Origin: UBA1189 sp045544835
GTDB taxonomy: Bacteria > Bacteroidota > Bacteroidia > Bacteroidales > Bacteroidaceae
DNA: 22,849 bases
Assembly (NCBI GenBank): GCA_045544835.1
Contig: JAZPZS010000005.1
Span: forward strand, 1-22,849
Reading direction: 5' to 3'
The notes under the pieces: model-generated
Seen by the model: only the letters and a program-made list of their open reading frames with translations
Database searches by the model: none
What the model was told of the DNA's origin: nothing
Program-made: the position numbers and the translations under genes
Shown here: positions 1-7,369 of the stretch, piece by piece
Position numbering within the stretch: the first letter of the stretch is position 1
Layout of the letters: every line of letters starts with the position of its first letter

Positions 1-69
1 TGCCATCCGGACGGCTACATACGAGCGATAGCGATGTATGATTTTGCGAGATTTGCGAGATTCGCGTGA
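1..69 (+). other. Possible 3' end of a plus-strand CDS at the left edge
   Basis: Frame 1 is open from the first base to a TGA at 67-69 and would encode about 22 residues ending in RFARFA. Its end is built from three near-copies of a 9-11 base unit resembling atttgcgag (about 41-72), which looks more like short-repeat DNA than a protein end. No family is recognised, and 22 open codons at an edge can arise by chance. Low confidence. Confidence 0.12.
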
Positions 70-130
70 GATAATCATGTCAAATAGAGGATATAAACAG
101 GATATTTCAATGGGAAGAAATTATAATGCG

Positions 131-158
131 TTTTCCCTGAACGTATGTTTAGGGAAAA
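131..158. repeat. 12-bp inverted repeat with 4-base loop
   Basis: The arms ttttccctgaac (131-142) and gtttagggaaaa (147-158) pair over 12 bp with one G-U, closing a gtat loop. No T-tract follows on either strand, so it is not a typical intrinsic terminator. It is best treated as an RNA hairpin or protein-binding palindrome of unknown role. Confidence 0.4.
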
Positions 159-384
159 GGGATGGGTAATACGCTCATGCTTAGGTTGATTCTTTATAGA
201 TAAACTTAATTTCCTTTTATATGTATGGCGGATACCTCCCCACATGGATTATTGTACGCACTGTCCGCCGTGAAATCTAAGTAATTCAATATGTTGTACT
301 GGCTTGGCAGACAGTGGCAGGTGAAAAGCAGAAACACAAATATTGTACAGTATGTTGAATAAAATTATTATATGCATGTACCTG

Positions 385-427
385 AAAAAATGCAAGGCTC
401 TGATCAAATTGTCAGAGCCTTGCATTT
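385..427 (-). terminator. Minus-strand intrinsic terminator (16-bp stem, T6)
   Basis: A perfect 16-bp stem (388-403 with 412-427) closes an 8-base loop. On the minus strand the stem is followed at once by six T residues (complement of 385-390), the classic intrinsic terminator arrangement. On the plus strand only three T follow, so it points mainly leftward. No confident minus-strand gene ends here. The only candidate is the degraded-looking reading frame at 427-616, whose stop codon abuts the stem. Confidence 0.6.
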
Positions 428-616
428 CAAAAATTCTCTTTGTCCAATTTACAAAATCTCTTTGTCCGATTCAAAAACCGCCTTTTTCGTCCTTTTGAAA
501 TCTGACGTTTTGCTACCGATATGGCCGTTTGGCTGACATTATGCTGTCTTTTGCATTCTTTTGCTAACTGCCTTAAGTACTCGCGGAAATTCTTCGATGT
601 TCTCTATATATTGCAT
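427..616 (-). pseudogene. Possible degraded small minus-strand ORF
   Basis: Two overlapping minus-strand frames give protein-like text. One starts at ATG 614-616 (MQYIENIEEF...) and stops at 539. The other runs without a start from 603 to a TGA at 427-429 and reads REYLRQLAKECKRQ, then a basic tail. A single frameshift near 585-590 would join them into a roughly 60-residue basic protein. The stop lies directly against the minus-strand terminator at 385-427, which fits a real 3' end. Against this, no family is recognised, and the last part contains a 22-base tandem repeat (436-449 and 458-471) whose period is not a multiple of three. This may equally be non-coding. Confidence 0.2.
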
Positions 617-639
617 GGGACATAAATTCCCATCAATTA

Positions 640-672
640 TTTGTGAATTTCCATAAATAATTATTAAATTTG
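640..672 (+). promoter_or_regulatory. Bacteroidetes-type promoter
   Basis: TTTG at 640-643, a 21-base spacer and TAAATTTG at 665-672 match the Bacteroidetes TTTG / TAnnTTTG consensus. The predicted start of transcription is near 679. The surrounding DNA is AT-rich. It would drive the structured transcript at about 679-1012 and, by readthrough, possibly the protease gene starting at 1141. Confidence 0.55.
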
Positions 673-713
673 CAGCGACTCATTGGCTCACGTTGTGGGC
701 GGGTGGGGCATAC

Positions 714-839
714 ATGTTGAAAAAGGACGTTTACGGACGTTATCTTCTACTTGTTGAATCTCGCAAATTTAACCCCAAGAAGATACGGCAACGGAAGCGT
801 CCACTTCGGGCGTTTATTACACCCAGCCTATGGCTGTGA
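714..839 (+). CDS. Possible 41-residue basic peptide
   Basis: An ATG at 714 opens 41 codons to a TGA at 837-839, about 35 bases after the predicted transcription start. The text (MLKKDVYGRYLLLVESRKFN, then KKIRQRKRPLRAF) has an evenly mixed N-terminal half and a strongly basic C-terminal half. A GGTGGGG run lies just upstream, but purine runs are weak evidence for starts in this phylum. No family is recognised. It overlaps the hairpin at 741-785, so the region may be structured RNA rather than coding. Confidence 0.25.
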   Translation: MLKKDVYGRYLLLVESRKFNPKKIRQRKRPLRAFITPSLWL

Positions 840-849
840 GGTCTCAGTT

Positions 850-880
850 TGTCATGCTGAACAAAGTGAAGCATCTCGCG
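850..880. repeat. Dispersed-repeat-like sequence of the gtcatgctga...gaagcatct type
   Basis: The segment beginning gtcatgctgaacaaagtgaa and ending gcatctcgcg resembles, from memory, a short sequence scattered through intergenic DNA of many bacteria (general form TCATnCTGAGCGAAGCGAAGnATCT). Antisense reading of such copies yields spurious peptides of the FVQHDK type, seen here too. Only one copy was noticed in the window. Confidence 0.4.
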
Positions 881-970
881 CAATTTCATAGGTAAAGGTC
901 GTTTATAAACCGCACGGCGTGGGCTAATGCGTTGCTTATCCTTGGGAAGGGCAATGCGAGAGCCTAACAA

Positions 971-1012
971 GTGGGATGAGCAGAAGTACAGAATCCCACG
1001 TCTTTTTATTTT
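971..1012 (+). terminator. Terminator-like hairpin upstream of the protease gene
   Basis: GTGGGAT (971-977) pairs with ATCCCAC (993-999) around a 15-base loop and is followed by a T-rich run (1001-1012). It would end the transcript starting near 679, or act as an attenuator 130 bases before the protease start. The long loop makes it weaker than the terminators at 8778 and 17316. Confidence 0.4.
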
Positions 1013-1140
1013 AAATATGGTATAGCCGAATCCGGGGAATCTACAGGCGCAAAAGATTCAATTTGCGTATGCGAAAGACAACTCCACACAGCAGTTCTTA
1101 TCTGTCAGAACCAATCATTCATCTTTATAAGCATCTATCT

Positions 1141-4100
1141 ATGAAGAAGCAACAAATCCTTGTTGCGGCAGCCCTGTTGCTGTCCGCATCACCGTTGCTT
1201 GCCCAGTCGAGCAACAATGTAGACGAAGTGGTAAAGATCGAGCGTCATGCCGCTCGCGACTATCGCGAGGGCGAGATGATCGTCAAGTTCAAACCGTCGA
1301 GCGCCGTGCGTGTGCGCTCGCTCAACCGCGCTGTGTCTTCGGGCGTGAATGTCGTTGACCAGGTGTTGGGCGAACTCGGCGTTACCGCCAGTGAGCCGCT
1401 GATGCCCCTGAGTGGCGCTACCGTAGTGCCGCGTGCCCAGGCACTGCGCTCGGTGACGGGCAAGACCATCGAGGACAGCGATATGAGCCAGCTCTACCGC
1501 CTCACCTTCGATGCCGCCAAGGTCGATGTGCACGAGGCTGTGGACAAGCTGGCCGCTCTCGATGAGGTGGAGTTTGCCGAGCCCAACTATGTGGTGTATG
1601 CGCTCTCTACGGGTGAAGTTGCTGCTGCCGACGATCCCTTGAAAGGTGAGTTGTGGGGCCACGGCCAGCTGAAGCTCGACTTCCTTCAGAAGCAGAAGCC
1701 CCTCACCGACAGGCGTCCCGTGATAGCCATCCTGGATACGGGTATTGACATCGAGCATCCCGACCTGAAGGACAATATCTGGACCAACGAGGCCGAGCTC
1801 AACGGCGCGGAAGAGGAGGACGACGATGCCAACGGCTTTGCCGATGACCTCCACGGCTGGGACTTCGTGAACCAGACCGCACGCATTGGCGACTGGAACG
1901 GTCACGGTACCCACTGTGCCGGTATCGCCGCTGCCGTGGGCAACAACAAGATAGGTATCACCGGTGCCAACCCCGATGCACTCATCATGCCCATCACCGT
2001 GATGCAGAGCGACGGTACGGGCGATGTGGCTACCATCATCAAGGGTATCGACTATGCTGCAGCCAATGGTGCTGATGTCATCAGCATGAGTATCGGTGGC
2101 TACGGCTACTCACTGGCCGAGGAGCAGGCATTGGCCAAGGCATATAGTACTGCCGTACTGGTCGCTGCTGCGGGTAATGACAACAAGTGTATCTATGCAC
2201 ACGATTGTCCCGTCAACAGAAAGAATGCCATGCAAAACGGCCCTATGTTCCCCGCTGCCTTCACCTTTGTGTTAGGCGTAGAGGCCAGCACCAAGGATGG
2301 TGGCTTGGCATCGTTCAGCAACTTCGACGAGGATGGTCCCGTATTATCACAGTATAGCGAAGATAAACTCTACAACTACGAGCTCCGTGCTCCCGGTGCA
2401 CAGATTATGAGTACCTTCCCCGGCGGTAAATATAAGGTGCTCAACGGCACCTCTATGGCATGTCCCTATGTGGCCGGCGGTATCTCCCGTCTGCTTCAAG
2501 TGAAGGAGTATGGCAATTGGGAGATTCTCTTCGGCGACCTTATCCACGCTCGCAAGAAGAGTGCCAATCAGTTGGTGGACTTCGAGGCTGTCTACAATAT
2601 TACCGACGAAGACCGCACGCCCACACTGGGCTTGGTGACCTACGTGTTGGATGATGCCGAAGGTGGCGACGGCGACAGCCGCCCCGATGCAGGTGAGACC
2701 ATCGCTTTCTATCCCACACTGCGCAACGAGTGGGGACAGGCTAAGAATATCCGCTTCTCTTTGGAGTTGGCCGAGACGGAAGACCCCACGATTGTGGAAA
2801 TCTTAGATGCAGAGGTAGACTTTGGAAAGGAACTGAGCAGTTACGGCAAGAACAAGAGCACCAACCCCGTGCGCTTCAAGGTAAATCCCGAGTGTGCTGA
2901 TGGCCGTAAGATTTGTATGGTATTCCGTGCTACTTGTGATAACATTACCGAAGAATTGGTGCAGGAGTTTACAATTACTGCAGAGAATGGTGTAGAGATA
3001 GGTGGATTGATAGCTGAGGATATGACACTCTATCCTAATGTGCATTACATCGTGACAAAGAACCTTGCCGTAACCGAAGATGCTACCCTGACCATCTTGC
3101 CTGGAACGGTGTTGAAGTTCAAAGCAGGTGTGTCAATGTATGTTCCCAAAGGTAATCTTCTTTGCGAGGGAGAACCTGGAAATATGATTGTGTTTACCAT
3201 GGCCGACCACGAAACAGGTTTGATGAAAGGTTTTGACTTGTGTAAAGATACTGTAAAATATGTACATTTTAAAGGATTAAGAATAGATGGACTGGAAAGC
3301 TCTTATTATGGATTGGGGTCTATGAATATGGAAAACTGTATTGTCGAGGATTGTTCGGCCTCGTATTTACTAGATAAACCTAGGACACTGAAGCAAACAA
3401 ATTTGATTTACTCTACAGGACGAGCTCAGATTTGGTGTGCTAGTGCTGGGACAAAGTTCTTATATTCTAATGTTATTGGTAATGTTGTTAACGGTAAAAT
3501 ACCAAACTATTTTGGTAGCGTAGAACACAAAGCATCCAATGCCTTTGGTAATGTTGAAAAAGTTAGTGGTGACTATGTCAACATTGGATATTACTCTGGA
3601 ACTTCGAAAAATTATGTGCCAGAAATGCCCAATTATTTAGGCTCTGTAAGAGAAGACATCATTCGTAAAGGATTGTGGGATATGAATCATCCTGTTTATA
3701 ATGCAGGTGGTTTTGGTTCTTACAATCTTTCAAACACCCTCACTCGTCCCTCTGCCGAAGCCCATGGCATTGTCTGGAAGGTAGTAGTCAATGGTTACGA
3801 TGCCCAAGACGAATTTGAGCAATTGCCTCCGCTTGGTATAGGCAAGCATAAGTTTGAAGTGTACTTCAATCGCCCGATGAATAAAGAGGTAGCACCTATG
3901 ATTGCTATGGGTGTACGTCCTCCCTATACCTCACACGCTATTGTGGAGGATGGCAGCTGGAACGAAGAGGGTACCATCTATACCGCCTATCTCACGATTA
4001 CCGGAAAGACAGGTGCTGACGGACTTAATCGCATCTATGTAGCTGGTGCTGAGGATGACGAATACTTTGAAATCCCTGTCGAAGATATGCGCTTCAATGT

Positions 4101-5226
4101 AGAGGTAGCTGCTGCAGGCTCTATGGCTACTGGCCTGATGGCCGAGGCAGGATTGGGTAAGGTATCGCTCACTTGGGAGACCGATGAGGAGGACTTTGCC
4201 GACCTGCTGGGTTATAATATATATAGGTATACGATGGACGAGGCTGGAGCAAGCAGCGACAGCATCATCGTGAACGCCACAGTTATCGACTCAGAAGAGA
4301 CCTCTTTCGTGGATTACGACGTAGTGCCGGGCACAACGTACTATTACGTTATCAAGCAGCTCACCACCTCGCTGACCTCGCATGCGCTGAGCAATGCCGT
4401 AGCCGCTACACCGCTCACCGCCAGCAAGGGCGATGCCAACGGCTCGATGAACGTGGATATTGCCGACGTGGTGACCGAGGTAGCCTATATCACCTACCAA
4501 GACCCGCAGCCCTTCATCTTCGAGGCTGCCGACGTGAACAGCGACGCGAAGGTGAATGTGCTCGACGTGGTGGGCACCATCGGTATCATCACCAACCCCT
4601 CAGGCGTTGGCGTGAGCGGTATGGACAACGAGCCCGTGCACTACTACGTGACGGATGGCATCCTCTATGTAGAGACAGCCCAAGCATTGGGCGGCGTACA
4701 GGTGCGCCTCGATGTTGCCAAGGGTACAGAAATCACTGTGCTTGACGGGCTCAACGGCATGGAGCAGAACGGCACCTGGACCTCCGACTCCGAGTACCTC
4801 TTTCTGGCTTATTCAATGAGCGGACAGAGTATTCCTGCTGGCACACATGCTTTGCTGCAGATTGGCGACGAGGCGGTAGTGACCGAGATGGTGCTCTCTG
4901 ACACCAAGGGCAAGAACATCACTGCGGTGAATGGCAATACCACAGGCATCGGCAAGGTGGAGGCCGTGCAGATGCAGATGCCTTCGCCCAACCCCTTCAC
5001 CACGGTGCTCCGCGTGCCCTACACCATAGGCAAGAGCGGCAATCACGAGGTGACCATCGCCTTCAGCGATATGGCGGGCCGCACCATCGATGCTTACCAT
5101 ACGGTGAACACACCGGGCGAGTATACCTATACTTGGTATCCCCGTGCATTGCAGAAGGGACTGTATCTCGTGAGCCTCTATCTCGATGGCGAGCTGATGC
5201 AGACGGTGAAAGTGGTTCGCGAATAA
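1141..5226 (+). CDS. Secreted subtilisin-like (S8) serine protease with dockerin-like and T9SS sorting domains
   Basis: A 1361-residue exported protease. The start at 1141 is chosen because it begins a clean signal peptide (MKKQQILVAAALLLSASPLLA|Q); upstream in-frame starts would bury it. Order seen: propeptide-like region (about 42-152, ending EPNYVVY); S8 catalytic domain with Asp199 (AILDTGID), His255 (GHGTHCAG), oxyanion Asn346 (AAAGND) and Ser438 (GTSMACPYVAGG); a beta-helix-like region from about 622; a fibronectin-III-like domain (about 1000-1092); two dockerin-like calcium loops (about 1097-1155: DANGSMNVDIAD, DVNSDAKVNVLD); and an 84-residue C-terminal T9SS type A sorting domain starting near PSPNPF (1281). 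The family cleaves peptide bonds. The CTD predicts export by T9SS and anchoring or release at the cell surface. The stretch 3000-3740 is much more AT-rich than its flanks. First gene of an apparent operon with the next three. The substrate is unknown. Confidence 0.93.
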   Translation: MKKQQILVAAALLLSASPLLAQSSNNVDEVVKIERHAARDYREGEMIVKFKPSSAVRVRSLNRAVSSGVNVVDQVLGELGVTASEPLMPLSGATVVPRAQALRSVTGKTIEDSDMSQLYRLTFDAAKVDVHEAVDKLAALDEVEFAEPNYVVYALSTGEVAAADDPLKGELWGHGQLKLDFLQKQKPLTDRRPVIAILDTGIDIEHPDLKDNIWTNEAELNGAEEEDDDANGFADDLHGWDFVNQTARIGDWNGHGTHCAGIAAAVGNNKIGITGANPDALIMPITVMQSDGTGDVATIIKGIDYAAANGADVISMSIGGYGYSLAEEQALAKAYSTAVLVAAAGNDNKCIYAHDCPVNRKNAMQNGPMFPAAFTFVLGVEASTKDGGLASFSNFDEDGPVLSQYSEDKLYNYELRAPGAQIMSTFPGGKYKVLNGTSMACPYVAGGISRLLQVKEYGNWEILFGDLIHARKKSANQLVDFEAVYNITDEDRTPTLGLVTYVLDDAEGGDGDSRPDAGETIAFYPTLRNEWGQAKNIRFSLELAETEDPTIVEILDAEVDFGKELSSYGKNKSTNPVRFKVNPECADGRKICMVFRATCDNITEELVQEFTITAENGVEIGGLIAEDMTLYPNVHYIVTKNLAVTEDATLTILPGTVLKFKAGVSMYVPKGNLLCEGEPGNMIVFTMADHETGLMKGFDLCKDTVKYVHFKGLRIDGLESSYYGLGSMNMENCIVEDCSASYLLDKPRTLKQTNLIYSTGRAQIWCASAGTKFLYSNVIGNVVNGKIPNYFGSVEHKASNAFGNVEKVSGDYVNIGYYSGTSKNYVPEMPNYLGSVREDIIRKGLWDMNHPVYNAGGFGSYNLSNTLTRPSAEAHGIVWKVVVNGYDAQDEFEQLPPLGIGKHKFEVYFNRPMNKEVAPMIAMGVRPPYTSHAIVEDGSWNEEGTIYTAYLTITGKTGADGLNRIYVAGAEDDEYFEIPVEDMRFNVEVAAAGSMATGLMAEAGLGKVSLTWETDEEDFADLLGYNIYRYTMDEAGASSDSIIVNATVIDSEETSFVDYDVVPGTTYYYVIKQLTTSLTSHALSNAVAATPLTASKGDANGSMNVDIADVVTEVAYITYQDPQPFIFEAADVNSDAKVNVLDVVGTIGIITNPSGVGVSGMDNEPVHYYVTDGILYVETAQALGGVQVRLDVAKGTEITVLDGLNGMEQNGTWTSDSEYLFLAYSMSGQSIPAGTHALLQIGDEAVVTEMVLSDTKGKNITAVNGNTTGIGKVEAVQMQMPSPNPFTTVLRVPYTIGKSGNHEVTIAFSDMAGRTIDAYHTVNTPGEYTYTWYPRALQKGLYLVSLYLDGELMQTVKVVRE

Positions 5227-5233
5227 GAATAGA

Positions 5234-5307
5234 ACCACAGATTACTCAGATTTATCAGATTATTGAAAATACATATTATAATCTGTGTAATCCGAGTAAT
5301 CTGTGGT
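5234..5307. repeat. Long imperfect inverted repeat (28-bp arms) between two genes
   Basis: Arms 5234-5261 and 5280-5307 match as reverse complements at 24 of 28 positions around an 18-base loop. The outer 14 bases (accacagattactc) are perfect. The sequence resembles, from memory, an accacagatta(c/t)... palindromic repeat common in Bacteroidales intergenic DNA. It fills most of the 98-base gap between the protease and the cohesin-dockerin gene. In RNA it would form a stable hairpin that could end, protect or process the operon mRNA. No T-tract follows. Confidence 0.65.
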
Positions 5308-5324
5308 AAATAAAGAAAAGTGTT

Positions 5325-7352
5325 ATGAAACGAACGATTATAAGTTGCATCATGGCAGTGGGCCTGTGGCTCACTGCCACTGCAACCAATACCGTGACGC
5401 TGACCTCCGTGCAGGGACACCCCGGCGATGAAGTGGAGGTGGCCGTGGCACTCACAGGAGAGTCGGCGGTGACGGCAATAGAGTTGCTGGTACCGCTCGG
5501 CGATATGCTACGCTACGTAGATGGCTCGGCTGTGCTCAGCACAGAGCGTGCTGACGGGCACGCCCTGACGGCTGCCGAGCAGGATGGCAAACTGAGCATG
5601 GTGATATTCAGCCCAACCCTGGCTCCGCTCAAAGGAGTGGATGGCGAGCTGTGCCGCTTCAAGGTGAAACTGGGCAAGGAGCCTGCCGACTATACGTTGA
5701 CTCCCGAAGTGGTGATGAGCGATGCCAGTGGCAACGCACTCACCTGTAGTGTGGAGAGTGGGGTGGTAACCCTGCTGTCGCCCAAGATAGAGGTGACTAC
5801 ACCCACCATCGACTATGGCCGCGTGCCCATACGCAGCGAATATACGCACACGCTCAGTATATATAATAGGGGTAACGAGCCGCTGGAGATTACGGGCATC
5901 GCCTTTGACAACAGCGACCTCACGGCATCGCCCGTTCCTTGCACTATAGCCGCTGGAAGCACACAGGACTTTACGCTCACCTATGCCCCGCTGCAGCGCG
6001 GCACGGTGACAAGCAACGTGACCATCACCTCCAACGCCATCAACCCCAAGGCGGGCAAGGCAGTGGTGACGGCACAGCCCTTCTCGGTGAACGAGCTGCA
6101 TGTGCAGCATGCCGAGGGCATATCGGACGAGGAGGTGACCGTGGTGCTGAAGATGAACAATATGGAGCCTATCGCCGGTGCGCAGTGCGAGTTCACGTTG
6201 CCCGAAGCACTGCGTTATGTGGAGGGAAGCGCAGCGGCAGGAAACCGTTGCGGCGGCACTGACCACAAGGCTACGGGCGTGGTGCAAGGTGACAAGTTGA
6301 CCCTACTACTATACTCGGCATCCAACGCTACGCTGCCCGAGGGTGATGGCGAGCTGCTGACTTTCCGTGTGCGCCTCGATGGGCAGAGCGGTTGGTATGA
6401 ACTCAATCCGCAAGAGGTGGTGCTGAGCAATGCAACAGTGGAGAATATGACTTCGGCAACTTCGGGCGAGTATGTGGTGATAAAGAGTCCCTCGTTCAGC
6501 GGAAACAGCACGCTGGAGTTTGGCGACACGCCCGTCACACAAAAGGCTACGGCTACCTATACCATATATAATAATGGTGAGGTAAACCTGACAATAAACA
6601 AGGTGACCTTCCTTGCCGAAGGATATGCCGTGGAAACCGAACTGCCACTGCGTATAGCCTCCAGGGAGACAAAGGAGATGACGGTATCGTATACTCCCAC
6701 TGCCGAGGGCGAACACAAGACAACGATGCAGCTCTATACCAACGACCCGCTGAACCGTATGTACTCGGTGGCAGTGAGCGGCAGTATATATGAGCCTAAC
6801 AGCATCACGGTGAGCTATGCCCCAGATGCAAACGGCGAATGTACTTACCACATAGGAATGACCAACTACTCTGACATCGTAGCCGTGCAACTGGACATCC
6901 ATTGCGCTGATGGAATGACGGCGATGACTGATGCAGCAAGCGCTACCGAACGCCTGAAGAACCATGCCTACGCTATCACGGATATAGGGAATGGAGCATA
7001 TCGTGTGTTGATATACTCTATGACAAATGAGGTTATAGAGGGGCATAGTGGACGATTGTTGAGTATTCCTTTCACAACAACAGGGACTGATGCCTCCATT
7101 GAGTTGAAAGAAATCGTGCTGAGCGATAATAAGGGTGATACGCGGGATGTCGTCGTGGAACCAGTACTCATGATAGGTGATGTGAATGATGACGGATTGG
7201 TGAACGTGACGGACATTATCGGTATCGTCAACTATATCCTTAATGCCCCGTCTGCAACATTCGTGACAGAAGCTGCCGATGTTAACGCAGACGGCATCAT
7301 CAACGTTACGGACATCATAGCCATAGTCAACTCCATATTGTCAACAAACTAA
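5325..7352 (+). CDS. Secreted cohesin-like/ASH-like repeat protein with C-terminal dockerin
   Basis: A 675-residue protein with a signal peptide (MKRTIISCIMAVGLWLTATA). Three cohesin-like modules (about 22-155, 255-390, 492-615) alternate with two ASH/DUF1573-like Ig modules (about 155-250 and 392-490; motifs DYGRVPI...TLSIYNRG and EFGDTPV...TYTIYNNG). Cohesin repeats share the pattern (S/P)xxxPLxGxxGEL and a following VVLSxA strand. The last 60 residues are a canonical dockerin type I pair (GDVNDDGLVNVTDI and ADVNADGIINVTDI) with all calcium ligands present. Cohesins bind dockerins, so the protein could be a small scaffold that both binds dockerins and is itself bound. This function is inferred, not shown. 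There is no T9SS tail and no catalytic domain. It follows the protease gene by 98 bases and precedes the next gene by 17. Confidence 0.82.
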   Translation: MKRTIISCIMAVGLWLTATATNTVTLTSVQGHPGDEVEVAVALTGESAVTAIELLVPLGDMLRYVDGSAVLSTERADGHALTAAEQDGKLSMVIFSPTLAPLKGVDGELCRFKVKLGKEPADYTLTPEVVMSDASGNALTCSVESGVVTLLSPKIEVTTPTIDYGRVPIRSEYTHTLSIYNRGNEPLEITGIAFDNSDLTASPVPCTIAAGSTQDFTLTYAPLQRGTVTSNVTITSNAINPKAGKAVVTAQPFSVNELHVQHAEGISDEEVTVVLKMNNMEPIAGAQCEFTLPEALRYVEGSAAAGNRCGGTDHKATGVVQGDKLTLLLYSASNATLPEGDGELLTFRVRLDGQSGWYELNPQEVVLSNATVENMTSATSGEYVVIKSPSFSGNSTLEFGDTPVTQKATATYTIYNNGEVNLTINKVTFLAEGYAVETELPLRIASRETKEMTVSYTPTAEGEHKTTMQLYTNDPLNRMYSVAVSGSIYEPNSITVSYAPDANGECTYHIGMTNYSDIVAVQLDIHCADGMTAMTDAASATERLKNHAYAITDIGNGAYRVLIYSMTNEVIEGHSGRLLSIPFTTTGTDASIELKEIVLSDNKGDTRDVVVEPVLMIGDVNDDGLVNVTDIIGIVNYILNAPSATFVTEAADVNADGIINVTDIIAIVNSILSTN

Positions 7353-7369
7353 AATCAAATACGTATTAT

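Larger units (their letters stand above)
679..1012 (+). ncRNA. Putative structured RNA or long attenuated leader
   Basis: Between the promoter at 640-672 and a terminator-like hairpin (971-977 pairing with 993-999, then a T-rich stretch at 1001-1012), several stems can be drawn by eye: 686-691/695-700, 741-748/778-785 (8 bp, perfect), 824-828/832-836, and a compound hairpin 921-965 (5 bp, an internal loop, 7 bp, then 4 bp). The hallmark sequences of RNase P RNA, tmRNA and SRP RNA were looked for and not found, so no family is assigned. It could be a free RNA of about 330 bases, the mRNA of the small ORF at 714-839, or the 5' leader of the protease operon. The ends are predicted only. Confidence 0.35.

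Noticed and set aside
291..362. 23-codon plus-strand frame before the 388-427 hairpin
   Set aside because: Too short, no recognisable pattern, and the following hairpin has its T-tract on the opposite strand.
740..970. 76-codon minus-strand reading frame (MLGSRIALPKDKQ...)
   Set aside because: It runs through the dispersed-repeat-like sequence (FVQHDK text) and opposite the structured region; composition is not protein-like and no promoter or family is seen.
679..1012. RNase P RNA, tmRNA or SRP RNA
   Set aside because: No GAGGAAAGUC-type core for RNase P, no alanine-acceptor ends or tag frame for tmRNA, no GGAAGCAGCC-type domain for SRP RNA. A short TACAGAAtCCC match near 988-997 is not enough.
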